NCBI GenBank assembly: GCA_007844125.1
Contig: CM017556.1
Span: forward strand, 84,550,864-84,614,863
DNA length: 64,000 nucleotides
DNA from: Sinonovacula constricta
Taxonomy: Eukaryota; Mollusca; Bivalvia; Cardiida; Solecurtidae
Reading direction: 5' to 3'
The stretch's first letter is position 1. Every line of letters starts with the position of its first letter. Positions 22,148-32,110 of this stretch are shown piece after piece. Below the pieces are notes generated by a model. It did no database searches and had not been told where the DNA came from. It worked only from the letters and a program-made list of their open reading frames with translations. The position numbers were made by a program, and so were the translations under genes.

Positions 22148-22325
22148 ACGTGGTATCCAACAGTTTCTATATATCAGATGCATATAACAATATCGAACCA
22201 CTGCCTTGGGGAATATAGGCATAATTTTTGTACCAACCCACACTTTAGTTTTAATAAATGCAATTTTTAACACTGACTGAATTGTTAGATGGAACTAATA
22301 ATGAAAAAATCACCCTGACTGTATT
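22148..22325 (-). mobile_element. TTAA MITE family P, truncated
   Basis: TTAA at 22144-22147, then 'acgtggtatccaacagttt' and the conserved 'ctgccttggggaatataggc'. After about 180 bp it stops at the T-rich tail of a minus-oriented A SINE. The rest of the MITE is not found on the other side. Confidence 0.8.
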
Positions 22326-22500
22326 CATTCGAGCAGTTTTTTCTTTTTTTTTTTTTGTTTTGTTTCATCACACCAACACAATTAATGGCCATATTGGCAA
22401 TGTCCAGCTAATTATTGGTGGAAAAAGACCCCAGACACCAGTCAGTGCAGAACAACCAAGTGAAAGATCTCCCCACATGAACAGTTTTGTCCCAACTTGA
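22326..22500 (-). mobile_element. SINE family A2, head missing
   Basis: Minus-oriented: T-run tail, 'caccaacacaattaatggcc', 'gtccagctaattattggtgg', 'agaccccagacaccag' and 'gatctccccacatgaacag'. It ends before the B box. Confidence 0.85.
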
Positions 22501-22557
22501 ACTCATGCATTTAACAGCTGAGATGTTAGTTGCAACGTCGTCACATTTGTGTGTTGA

Positions 22558-22803
22558 TTTGCTTGTTTTGTTTTTTGTTATATCACACAGACACAATTAT
22601 GGTCATATTGGTGACGTCCATCTAATTAATTGTGGAGGAAGACCCCGAGACTTATGTCTGGGTAGAACAATTGGCACACTGCAGGTTAGCTGGAAAACTG
22701 CCCCACGTAAAAGTTTTCGCCCCATCCAGGACTCGAACCCATGCAATGAGGGTCTAAGGAGTTACAAGTTGGTGACTCAAATTGCTTGGCCATGGGCACC
22801 CCC
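22558..22803 (-). mobile_element. SINE family A2, full length, 12-bp duplication
   Basis: Complete minus-oriented copy of 246 bp. On the minus strand the head begins 'ggggtgcccatggccaagca', with the B box 'gggttcgagtcc' and the tail through 'gtccatctaattaattgtgg' (plus-strand reading). The perfect direct repeat TTTGTGTGTTGA occurs at 22546-22557 and 22804-22815. Confidence 0.95.
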
Positions 22804-22815
22804 TTTGTGTGTTGA

Positions 22816-23265
22816 ACTCAAATGAAGTGACTTACTGGTCACAAGGAACAATCTGCCCACAAATGAGGCCATCACAGGTATGTTATGTGGCATATGTGAA
22901 TACTACATCATATAAATAGAAACAGAGGAGCTTTTTAAGTGTTACTACCAGTAGTTTTTATTGTTATGCAAGGATTAAGATAACAAAATGTGCTATTTGT
23001 TAGTTGTCTTACTTTTACAGGAATATTTTTTAACACTTTTTTAGAAATAAAACTTAGAAAGTTTACCGTAATGTTGATTGTAATAATGATTATTTTATAA
23101 CCTTTAAATTGACAGATTCTGATTGGTTAAGGCATTAGAAAAATCCAGTCAATATTGTGCAATATTTCCCAGATTTTCAAGATTCACTAGTCAAGAAAGA
23201 GATATCAGAAAATTCTATAAAGTTTTAATTTTAATGGTGACGTGTGAAAAGTGGAGCCTATCACC
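22816..23265. other. AT-rich unique-looking DNA
   Basis: No recognised feature. Confidence 0.35.
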
Positions 23266-23420
23266 ACATTTGTTGATCATTAGCGATGCGCTGGAGCGCA
23301 CCGCCTATATTTGGAATGCTTAAAAAATTTTGCCCATGCGAGTGGATGTCCTTGGCCATTCCCATTCTCGCTAGAGAATAGGCGAGCGAAAATGGGCGAG
23401 GTGTTCCGAATTTCGTAAAA
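23266..23420. repeat. short GC-containing palindromes
   Basis: GCGCTGGAGCGC lies at about 23287-23298. A second inverted pair (CCCATTCTCGCT and GAGCGAAAATGGG) follows at about 23357-23399. This is a local rise in CpG within AT-rich DNA. It is related to the palindrome at 13060-13106. Confidence 0.45.
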
Positions 23421-23779
23421 TCTGCCATTGACACATTATCAACATAGGGTCCTAATTCGGCAAATGGTGTTCTTTTTATATTTATTTGTATTTATTCTTT
23501 GTAACTTCCACGCAAAACGAGGTATTTTTACTTTTTAAATTTCTAAACATTTATGTAATCTGACGGTTATTCTTGTTAATGAAGACATGTTTGTCCCTTT
23601 TATAGGAATGTACATATAAGTAGCCTGAATTAAATGAATGCCAGAATTAAATTATTCCAATGATTTTAATGTTTACTTAATAATCTAAATCAGTCATCTC
23701 TAAATTTCTAACAAATATTACTTTCCATTGTTCCGTCGCCCTTTGACGCTTTGCATCAATGCTTTTCTTGTTACAAAAA
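23421..23779. other. AT-rich unique-looking DNA
   Basis: No recognised feature. Confidence 0.35.
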
Positions 23780-23910
23780 TGCATTTCTTATCTGGCCACG
23801 CTGCAAGGTTAGCATCCGGGTAATTTGCTCTGAGGTTGGTATCTATTTTTAGCAGAAATCTCTATCATGCTTATCAGGTTTGAAAAGAATGTAAATTTAG
23901 AGTGAATTGT
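23780..23910 (+). mobile_element. TTAA MITE family P, internal fragment
   Basis: Shares 'tttcttatctggccacgctg', 'gtatctatttttagcagaaa' and 'tctatcatgcttatcagg' with the family interior. Neither terminus is present. It gives the sequence bridging the LINE insertion point in the 4735-8282 copy. Confidence 0.65.
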
Positions 23911-24334
23911 TCATGAGCTGTACTGTCTAACAATGGAGGTAGTGTTCAAAATTGTCTTCATTTAAGACCATTGCATAAGACTCTGCAGAAAGTAAGCCCA
24001 AATTGAGACAACAGTTAATCGTATTTGATATAGGCCAACAGCCCGATACAACTTTTAACAGCAGATATAGTACCCCTCATTTGCCTGAATAACAACAGTA
24101 TGCTTCAAAAACAGGAAACCAGCTACATCAACCATGACATTCATTAGACATAATAGTGTCTGCACAAGAGCATGAGCATGCTTTGTTGCATTGTTGTTAT
24201 AGAATATGTATGAATTTTATGCTGAGTTACATACTAAACAACAAAATATTAATACATGCTAAAACTACATGACACAATAAACAAAAATATGTAATTAATA
24301 GTTACTAAATAAAACACTATTCAAAATATGATTC
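23911..24334. other. AT-rich unique-looking DNA
   Basis: No recognised feature. Confidence 0.35.
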
Positions 24335-24338
24335 TTAA

Positions 24339-24658
24339 AAGTGGCATCCGACAGTTTGGACCAAAACCTCTTTTCTCAAAAAAGCCAAATAAGTGATTGT
24401 TATTTGGAAAGGTCCTGCAAAATGCTGTTCATTAATGTCCTAGATCTGTGTGAACAGTCGAGCATACATCACAACTCGTCATTGCAAACAGGTATTTCCT
24501 ATCTGAGCCATGCTGCAGAGAAAGCTATTTTTAAACTGAGAAAACCATATGACCACTTACTTTTGTGGTCATGTTGTATCGTCATAGGGATAATTTGCTC
24601 TGACATCAATATCTATTTTTAGCAGAGACCACTTTCGAGCTTTTTATACTGCTTGAAA
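24339..24658 (+). mobile_element. TTAA MITE family P, left part, interrupted by a SINE
   Basis: TTAA at 24335-24338 followed by 'aagtggcatccgacagtttg'. It matches the 53899 copy through 'ttgctctgacatcaatatct' to 'ctgcttgaaag'. A composite SINE then begins. Beyond it (from 25022) only weak similarity to the remaining MITE is visible, so the right half has decayed. Confidence 0.85.
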
Positions 24659-25021
24659 GTTGGGGCGTCTGTGGTCAAGCAGTTAGAGTCACTAACTTGA
24701 AACTCCTCAGCCCCTCACCAGGTGGGTTCAAGTCCTGGTCGGGGCGAGAACTTCCATGTGGGGAGGTTTTCCAGCTAACCTTCTGTGTGCTGGTAGTTCT
24801 ACTGAGACTGGTGTCTGGGATTTTGGATGTTAACCTAATGAGTGTAGGTTCAAACATCAGTGTTTATGAAAACCAAATTGAACCACAGGGTCCATTTAAC
24901 TTGATAAAGTTAGTAACATTCTAGCTTGCATGTGGTTCTACCCAAGCTTGTGCTCGGGACCAGCCTCCAAAAACAAAGATGAATTGTATCAACTGACATT
25001 TGTTGTTGGTGCGATTAAACT
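24659..25021 (+). mobile_element. composite SINE (A2 head, Y-like tail), 7-bp duplication
   Basis: Starts as a normal A2 SINE ('ggggcgtctgtggtcaagca', B box 'gggttcaagtcc', 'ggggaggttttccagctaac'). After about 24830 it diverges, shows a second A-like piece near 24925-24990 ('gtggttctacccaagcttgt'), and ends in 'tgttggtgcgattaaac', which resembles the Y tail. CTTGAAA occurs at 24652-24658 and 25022-25028. The 363-bp length is longer than a plain A SINE. Confidence 0.65.
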
Positions 25022-25205
25022 CTTGAAAAATAGAATGGACTGAATAGCATTATTTTAAAGATGTTGTCCGATGAAGGCAATAAACTACATACATTTCATA
25101 TAGAATTCATACTGAAAGAAATAATTCAGAACATTCCAATTCACCTCTCTATTATATACATATTTAAATATCTTGAACACAGTCATGTTATAGTGATTTG
25201 TATTA

Positions 25206-25459
25206 TTATTTTATGACAGTTTTTATGCATTTGAGGTGGCTGTGATAAACTTTTATCATGAGTTGGCTCATTTCAGCATATTTAATTTTATATTTATTGA
25301 CAATGATATCTTCTACCATGTTGTTTTTATCTGAAATTTCAGCATATGCTTGATAAGTCAAGATAAATAGATCAAATAAAACCTGGTTTGACATCTTTCC
25401 GAAGTAGCTAAGTCCACCTTCAAAAAGATTGAATGGAATGTCATTCATACCTAGTTCTG
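25206..25459 (-). other. candidate 3'-terminal exon, unidentified
   Basis: Minus-strand frame of 80 codons from ATG at 25446-25448 to the stop at 25206-25208, extendable upstream to a good acceptor-like 'actttctgcactcag' (ending at about 25460). The peptide includes FNLFEGGLSYFGKMSNQVLF and looks less random than most frames here. I recognise no domain. No AATAAA is seen directly downstream. Chance in AT-rich DNA remains the simplest alternative. Confidence 0.25.
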
Positions 25460-25519
25460 AGTGCAGAAAGTTTGAATATTTTACCTCCTATAATTATGAT
25501 TTAATCAGATTAAAGCAAT

Positions 25520-25582
25520 AAGTATAGGTCCAGATCAGCCAGTTTCCTGCTGGGAGCTGTTTCATCAGGATCTGCACAATTT
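25520..25582. repeat. fold-back repeat
   Basis: 'ggtccagatcagccag' and 'tgtttcatcaggatctgcac' are the two arms, with 'tttcctgctgggagc' between. Same family as 14244-14307. Confidence 0.65.
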
Positions 25583-25866
25583 ACGGGACCTGTAGTTTCT
25601 GTAGAGGTATGTCTTATTACCTTTGTAGCTAATTTAGATTTTGTATTCCTTTGTTATAAATATAGCATGATAAGGGTTAACATTGCTGAGTGTACAATGC
25701 ATGGATGAAGTTGTGAATGATATGCTATCCATCCAGCTATAAGCTTATCTCCTTTGGTCATATAAGACCTGTAAACCCTTATACTGTCTTATTTTGATAA
25801 TGACCCATACAATTTCTTACAATTGCTATATCATGCAAAGATATACCTAGAGAACCTGCAGTACAA

Positions 25867-25960
25867 AATGGTCCAGGTCCTGATCAGACAGCTTCAAGTC
25901 TGAGCTGGGAGATCTGGCACTACTCTGTTTCCGCAGACCTGACCAAGGCATGCTAAACAG
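25867..25960. repeat. fold-back repeat, diverged
   Basis: 'ccaggtcctgatcagacagc' with 'gagctgggagatctggcact' and 'cctgaccaaggcatgctaa'. It is related to the copy at 45935-46040, which has the same extra right part. Confidence 0.5.
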
Positions 25961-26207
25961 TTGAAGGTGTAACAAGGTGCTACTTTAAGGCCCTATCTAT
26001 TTCCTGTTTGACAACAGCGAGGCAGCTTCGATATCATATCTAGTAGCTATCAGTATTATTATGTGATTGGCTAATATTACAACCATGACGGATGGCATTT
26101 ATATTTAATCTTTTACTGAATGAAGGTATACAATTGTGCTCATGAAAAGACTGGGTACATTTATGACTATGTATAATGTATTGTATATTTGTTATCTCGG
26201 TGTTTTT

Positions 26208-26597
26208 ATGCCCCTGTCATTTGAAAAATGGCATTGAGAGTTACCCCGTGTCCATATGTCAGTGCAATTTTAATTGTCATTTATTTTTTTGATCAATTGT
26301 TTGTGGATTCCTGTTTGGTTTATAAGACCTAGATTGTAACTGATATCAAAATTTGACTTTGGCTTCTCTCTGCTTAATTTTTGCAGAGTTATGGTCCTAT
26401 CATGCCATATTCTAATATTTTTCCGTTTGTTCCTGGTCAATGACTTTAAAAAGCCCAACATATTTAATGCCTTTCTGGTGTTCAAGCATATATTTTAATA
26501 CATATACATGTCATATTTGATTTTGGTTACTGTCCACTACATATTTTGTTGAAGTTAAGGACCTTTTTCAGATATTTTATTCCAAAAAATGGGGCAT
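26208..26597. repeat. dispersed element with ATGCCCC/GGGGCAT ends
   Basis: Left end 'atgcccctgtcatttgaaaa' followed by 'ttaccccgtgtccatatgtc'; right end 'aaaaaatggggcat'. Inverted 7-bp ends lie about 390 bp apart. The layout (hairpin-like end, then a run around 'gtcc...gtcag') parallels the elements at 18957 and 61718. A 71-codon minus-strand frame inside it is Lys- and Asn-rich and not called. Confidence 0.5.
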
Positions 26598-26618
26598 CCA
26601 TGTTCATGGATACATTTT

Positions 26619-26886
26619 TAGTGTAGCTCAATTTGTAGAATGTTAACTCCAGGTACTGGAAGCCCCAGGTTTAAATCTGGGCTGCAACATTCCAAAATCA
26701 TTAAAAATGTTAGTAATAAAGCTCATTTGCTAGTGCTAGAGCATATATAAGGTTATTTTTACAACTGATTGGCCCCATATCCTTAGCATGCTATATACAG
26801 TGAAGGTAGCACTATATTGGCTTCAAGTGTACACTGTGTCTAGATAACTTAATACTGTTGGTGGAACGATAAACCCAATAAACAAG
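26619..26886 (+). mobile_element. SINE family Y, full length
   Basis: Head 'tagtgtagctcaatttgtag', B box 'ggtttaaatctggg', 'gctgcaacattccaaaatca', and a body with a shortened middle, then the tail. The tail continues directly into the 100-bp tandem array. Confidence 0.85.
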
Positions 26887-27292
26887 CATGCTATACACAG
26901 TGAAGGTAGCACTATATTGGCTTCAAGTGTGCACTGTGTGTAGATAACTAAATACTGTTGGTGGAACGATAAACCCATTAAACAAGCATGCTATACACAG
27001 TGAAGGTAGCACTATATTGGCTTCAAGTGTACACTGTGTCTAGATAACTAAATACTGTTGGTGGAACGATAAACCCAATAAACAAGCATGCTATACACAG
27101 TGAAGGTAGCACTATATTGGCTTCAAGTGTACACTGTGTCTAGATAACTAAATACTGTTGGTGGAACGATAAACCCAATAAACAAGCATGCTATACACAG
27201 TGAAGGTAGCACTATGTCACCTTAAAGTGGACACCTTCTCCAAATAACTAAAATACGGTTGGATGATAAACCCCCAAAACAAGCAAACATTT
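26787..27292. repeat. 100-bp tandem array of a SINE tail, 5 units
   Basis: 'catgctata' recurs at 26787, 26887, 26987, 27087 and 27187, exactly 100 bp apart. Each unit carries 'tgaaggtagcactatattgg' and 'ggtggaacgataaaccca'. The first four units differ at only a few positions; the fifth is diverged ('atgtcaccttaaagtgg'). The unit equals the 3' end of the adjoining Y SINE. Confidence 0.96.
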
Positions 27293-27393
27293 CTGGTGTA
27301 TTATAACATGTAACATGCTGTCTTAAGTTGTATGTATTAATAATATACATTTCTTAATCTGCTCATGGTATTAAATAATGTACATTATTTGTT

Positions 27394-27597
27394 TTATTGT
27401 TTGCATGCATTTGTGCCTATTCGACAAGTTGGCAAAAGTTCGTAGGTAGCATTATTCAATTTTGAGGATAAATAAACAGCGACAAACAGTAAACCAATGG
27501 TGATGAATGTACTGACACTGATTCCAGAATACTCGGTGATTCCAGAATACTCGGTGAAACAGACATTTGAAGAGGTATCGTAAAGAACACGAAGCAA
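27394..27597 (-). other. open frame with a hydrophobic segment, unidentified
   Basis: About 67 codons open on the minus strand with no ATG at the start. It contains a membrane-like STFITIGLLFVAVYLSS and a duplicated TEYSGI caused by an 18-bp direct repeat at 27521-27556. I see no clear splice acceptor. It could be an exon remnant or chance. Confidence 0.2.
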
Positions 27598-27895
27598 CAG
27601 TGTTTTACACAGTATTTATCAATCTTTCTGTTTTGACCTGAACTGTTTATTGAATGTAATGAACAAGTAAGATTTTATTTTTATTTTTAGAAAAATACGT
27701 CTAAACTAGGACACAAACAGTTTTATAATGTATACAGTCTGACCATGTTCACTGGATAATGTTATAAAGTATGTTGGTCTGCTTATTCTGTAAAACTCTT
27801 AACCTGCTGAGAAGAAATTAATCACTAATAGGTACAAGTGAAAGCACTAATAGGTATAAATAAATCAAGAATAGGTACAAATTAATCAAGAATAA

Positions 27896-27966
27896 GCCAA
27901 TAGCGAAGATCCAGATGAGCCAGTGGGAGCTATCTGATCAGGATCTACACTAATAGCTACCTAACC
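27896..27966. repeat. fold-back repeat
   Basis: 'gaagatccagatgagccag' and 'ctatctgatcaggatctaca' with 'ctaatagctacc' following. Same family as 14244-14307. Upstream (27820-27890) 'aatcaagaataggtacaa'-type strings repeat loosely. Confidence 0.65.
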
Positions 27967-28029
27967 TCAAGCTGACTTACTACATGGTTAGCAAGGAATA
28001 TAACGTTTAAACAAAAGTAGCCAGACAAA

Positions 28030-28165
28030 AGTTATTTCAATAAGAACCAGTCCATGTGATAATTGCCAGTTCTGAAGCAGTTAAAGGGAATCACAAGCCA
28101 CTGAAGAAATCCAGACAATGACAATGTAAACAATCCAAGTGGAATCCAAACACATTCAACTGTCT
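28030..28165. repeat. unnamed dispersed repeat, also at 55850-55990
   Basis: Reverse complement of the block at 55850-55990, including 'gaaatccagacaatgacaat', 'gtaaacaatccaagtggaat' and 'ccaaacacattcaactgtct'. No coding content. Ends not defined. Confidence 0.7.
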
Positions 28166-28255
28166 GTGATGCTATATCGAACACAATCAGTCTGGGACGC
28201 CCCGCTCTAAAACATCATACCTGATAGCTACTTTTTTACATTTGTAGCACCTCAT

Positions 28256-28484
28256 CACCACCATTTGAGCTCAATTGGTAGAGCATCGGCTTGCAGATAG
28301 GGAGGTCGCGGGTTCAAACCCTAGCTGGGTCAAACCGAAGACTTTAAAGTTGGTAGTAGTGGCTTCCCTCCTAACGCTCAGGACTAAGGGGACAGCATTA
28401 CGCCTGACTCGTCTGTGTCAGTATAATGGACCGGCCGGGTTCAGTCATTCGGCAAAAAAGCCGGCAAATCCCATCCCATCGTTT
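28256..28484 (+). mobile_element. SINE family Z
   Basis: Head 'tttgagctcaattggtagag' (A box) and 'gcgggttcaaaccctag' (B box), then 'gactttaaagttggtagtag', 'cattacgcctgactcgtctg' and 'tataatggaccggccggg', ending 'gccggcaaatcccatccca'. It lacks the 'cacctcataagt' segment seen in the 38499 copy. A 73-codon frame across it is incidental. I do not see a clear duplication at the ends. Confidence 0.9.
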
Positions 28485-28704
28485 GAAGAATTGTGAAAGA
28501 GCATTGCATAAAATGTTTATTCTGTCAGTACTGTGCAGTCTTATGACACCTTTCTCCCAAGATCAAGCGGTTGGAGAAAGACTTTCATAGTAGTTTGATG
28601 TTGTTTTTTATTGAGGAAGTTTATTATTCTAGTGTAAAAGGTTTCTTACTCAAAGACTACCTCACATTGCATAATTATGTGATTTTTCTGTTTTTATTGT
28701 AGTT

Positions 28705-28968
28705 TTACATTAAGAAATACATCATAGTGACTCAATGCTGGTTATTGTGATGACAGTCCAGCGGTTTTGATGGAGGAAGACCTCTGTCAAATGTCCTGGT
28801 GAGGTGACTGGTGCACTGCAGTTAGCTGGAAGACCTCTGTCAAATGTCCTGGTGAGGTGAATATGGTGCACTGCAGTTAGCTGGAAGACCTCTGTCAAAT
28901 GTCCTGGTGAGGTGACTGGTGCATTGCAGTCAGCTGGGAGACATCTTCATATTAAATCCTTTGCCATG
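28705..28968 (-). mobile_element. SINE family A1 with internal 53-bp triplication
   Basis: Minus-oriented: tail side 'catcatagtgactcaatgct', 'gacagtccagcggttttgat', then the tripled block, then 'catattaaatcctttgcc'. The head is missing. The block corresponds to the region between 'ggaggaagacc' and 'ctggaagacc' of normal copies. Confidence 0.85.
28779..28945. repeat. 53/55-bp tandem repeat, 3 units, inside a SINE
   Basis: 'cctctgtcaaatgtcctggt' starts at 28781, 28834 and 28889. The 55-bp spacing reflects 2 extra bases before 'ggtgcactgcag'. The last unit grades into ordinary SINE sequence. Confidence 0.92.
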
Positions 28969-29934
28969 TTTTTAAATGGATCACTATCTGATTGTATATA
29001 CATATGTTTATCTTCTTTACAAAGGTCTGAAAGTGTTATTACAACTAAAAATATAAAAGTACGGCATGGATGTCAGATGGCTGATACAATGTTCTTTCTT
29101 GCCCATCTGTTCTTTGGCAGCTCAGCAGTTAGGGTGACATTTGTTTGGATGACCTAGTTGGAATGTTTGTACACAGGCTGATTTGAGTCGTGCTGTTTGG
29201 GCGATAAAGGGCAGGTCTGTTTGTTCTAGTCTTCCCTTCCTCAAACTCTGTCTACTGCAATTCTGTCAACAACATTTCAACTAAACCTTGGCAGCACTCA
29301 ATTGGTTTAAGCATAAATGTGAAACAGATTTTTTTTCAATCAGGAGGACTCATCAATGTGCCGAATTAAAGAGACAGATGCAATAAAGATACAATATGAA
29401 GCAATTTTATATTCAGTACAATAGCACTGAACACTAAGTAACCATAAAGGAAAGAAAAAATGTTAAAATATTCAACCTTTAGTTTTTTTTAATTACCTAT
29501 TCCAAAGAGATATTTCTTTGCTCACAACTTCAACCAATTAGATAACAAGATGTACTCAGAAGAAAAAGAATCAAATAGCTTCCTTAAAGCAAGTGTAAGG
29601 CAGGCCACTTCAATGGTAACCCATCCATACACCATGGCACAACCACACTTAATTGCACAAATTTGGAAGATGCCTTAACCACATAGCTAAAGAATTAACC
29701 CAGCAGCGATGACTGTGATTGGTACATTAATTTTCTCTCTGAGAAGTCGCGTCCAGCGACTTGGCTTGGTAAATTCCATGGGCAAGCAACTCCATTCTGG
29801 CAGTTGGCTCTGATCCCACTGCTGCCTCCATTGTAGCTAAGGTCATTGCTCTTCAGCGGTTACCCATTTACACTCCAACCACGCTAACCATTGCTCACCT
29901 GCACAACATTGGAAGACAATTAAGCTGTGACACT
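28969..29934. other. unique-looking DNA
   Basis: A small hairpin AGTCGCgtccaGCGACT lies at about 29744-29760. No gene or known repeat recognised. Confidence 0.35.
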
Positions 29935-29947
29935 AAAGTGTTAACCC

Positions 29948-30188
29948 TGAGGTGCCTGAGGTGCCCGTGGCTTAGAGGTTAGAGTCTCTGACTTGAAACT
30001 CCTCAGCCCCTCACCACGTGGGTTTGAGTCCCTGTTGGGGCAGGAACTTTCATGTGGGGAGGTTTTCCAGCTAACCTGTGATGCGCCTGTGATTCTACAC
30101 AGATATAAGTCTGGAGTCTTCCTCCACCAATAATTAGCTGGACGTTGCCAATAATTGTGTCAGTGCGATGTAACAAGAAAACAAAAGC
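29948..30188 (+). mobile_element. SINE family A2, full length, 13-bp duplication
   Basis: Head 'gtgcccgtggcttagaggtt' (A box), 'aactcctcagcccctcacca', B box 'gggtttgagtcc', 'aactttcatgtggggaggtt', 'ccaccaataattagctggac' and the tail 'gtcagtgcgatgtaacaag'. Perfect flanking repeat AAAGTGTTAACCC at 29935-29947 and 30189-30201. 'tgaggtgcc' is duplicated at the very start. This is one of the best copies to define the family. Confidence 0.96.
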
Positions 30189-30201
30189 AAAGTGTTAACC
30201 C

Positions 30202-31211
30202 AGCAGGGAGGCTGCTTTGATGTTTTTATCTATTGACTTCTGTGATCACAAGCAGGTGCTGGCTGGTCTGCATCTACACTATTTGCCCAAACCTGGGCAA
30301 TTCCTGATATACATGCTTTGAGTAGGTTTAAGCAGCTTTTTTCAATTATTCAAAACTATACAGTACAGTAAATTCTTTTATCCACATACAACAAATACTG
30401 GCCTAAACATAAAACATTGTTTTGAACAAATGTACACAATAGAATGTCTGAAAGAAAAATTAACACAAAAATATAACGTAATATTGAATACATTGAATAA
30501 CAGTTCAATAAAACGTTGATATAAACATTTTGAATGTTTGCCGAGTGACTGCAAACCAGTTTTGCCAGGTTACAACTGGTCGTAAAAAGAAACAACCTTT
30601 TGTCCAGATAATAAAAAGAAATTACAAAAAAGTGAATATATATTTACATGTTAAAAATAGAAAATAAAAATTTTGGCCATGGCCACACCACACTTTTGGT
30701 TGCATAAACTGGTCTAAAGGTTATGTATCTTTTTCCCTGCAAAAGTACACTATGGAATCTGGTTAATGAATGTGAAAAGACAATCCAAGTATGATTATAA
30801 TATTGAATATATTGAATTATGTGTCCAATATAACAGATTAAATTTGATTTGATTTTATGGTCTAAGCAGCTTACAAATAGTCTAAAGATAGAAGAGATTG
30901 TTTCCCCTCAAAAGTTCACAATGAAGGCAAGAAATTATGAAGAAAAGATTCAAAAAGATATCAGTGAAGTTAAGTTTTAAAAATGAGTTAGAATTACGGC
31001 ATGTTTCAGTCTAACTCTTGTTCTCAACAGAAATGGGTGGAGGGATGCAATAAGACATCATGCAACCCAAGAACATGAATTCAGCAGGTTAAATGGATGC
31101 TGCTGCAGCTGCTTCTGATGATGATTGGAATTTCCAACCATAGCTGCCATAGAGGAGTACAATACAATAGTAAATACATAATTCTATATTCAATTATGTA
31201 TTCCATAAATG
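30202..31211. other. AT-rich DNA with a weak fold-back piece
   Basis: 30230-30300 carries 'ggtctgcatctacactattt', an arm of the fold-back family. The remainder is A/T-rich with no feature I can assign. Confidence 0.4.
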
Positions 31212-31220
31212 AGGGGATAC

Positions 31221-31532
31221 GTTTATGTTTATTGGGTTTATCATCCCACCAACAGTATTTCAGTTATCTGGAGACGGTGTCCACTTGAAGCAGATATAGC
31301 TCTGCCTTCACTGTGTATAGCATGCCGTGAATGTCTGGCATGATACCACATCCAGTCACATTGTCCTGACACCGGGCCAGCCAGTCTTGGAACTACCCAT
31401 ATATTTGCTTGAGCGTTAGGAAGATAGCAAAACCACTACCATTTTTTACAACTTTGGAATGTCGCAGCACGGGTTCGAACCCGGGCCCTCCTGAAAGTTC
31501 AGCCGATTGCGCTACCAGGTCTGGACGGGGTT
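31221..31532 (-). mobile_element. SINE family Y, full length, 9-bp duplication
   Basis: Minus-oriented complete copy: tail 'tttattgggtttatcatccc', body 'cttcactgtgtatagcatgc' and 'tggcatgataccacatcc', and a head with an intact B box ('ggttcgaacccggg' at the right side) and A box region 'gattgcgctaccaggtctgg'. AGGGGATAC flanks it at 31212-31220 and 31533-31541. Confidence 0.95.
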
Positions 31533-31541
31533 AGGGGATAC

Positions 31542-31929
31542 ATATGGTCTGATAAAGCAGCAGTTTTTCCCTTCCTAAAGTGCAGAATGAAAGAGACAGG
31601 TCAGGTACAATAAGACCCTATGAAGCAAAGATAAAGCAGTTTGGACTGCAGCAAAATTTTAGCAGCATGCAACTCTTTTCATGTTCCTGAAGAGTGGCAT
31701 TTAGCAGTCACACTGTCCAACTATCCTCTGTATGTCCATCTGTCCAATTTCCACATCACAGCTATTTCTGCCATATTATTAACAGTATATTGTACTTCAT
31801 TTAACTTAACCATCTTTCATAGAAATACACTTGAAGGTGTGGTGTGCAAATGCATGCCTCAAGGTCAAGGTTATATTTAATGTCATTGGCTTTCTGGGGG
31901 CCTATGCCAAAAGGCAGGTAGGTAGGGTA
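31542..31929. other. unique-looking DNA
   Basis: A single TCAAGGTCA lies at 31859-31867, similar to the motif repeated in the 61718 element. No gene recognised. Confidence 0.35.
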
Positions 31930-32110
31930 GATGGCCGCTGTTAGTGTAGATGACTGCAGTAAGTGTAGATGACCGCAGTAAGTGTAGGTGATCGCAGTTA
32001 GTGTAGATGACTGCAGTTAGTGTAGGTGATCGCAGTTAGTGTAGACGACTGAAGTTAGAGCAGATGACTGCAGTAAGTGTCACTACAGTTAGTCTAGATG
32101 ACCCAGTCAG
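31930..32110. repeat. 19-bp minisatellite, about 9 units
   Basis: The unit 'gcagttagtgtagatgact' repeats with a/t, a/g and c/t variants ('gcagtaagtgtaggtgatc'). It merges on the right into a fold-back repeat whose arm has the same 'agtgtagatga/c' string. Confidence 0.92.

Noticed and set aside
31221..31532. tRNA genes at the many A-box/B-box heads
   Set aside because: Heads lack paired acceptor stems and are followed by SINE bodies; they are tRNA-derived promoters, not tRNA genes.
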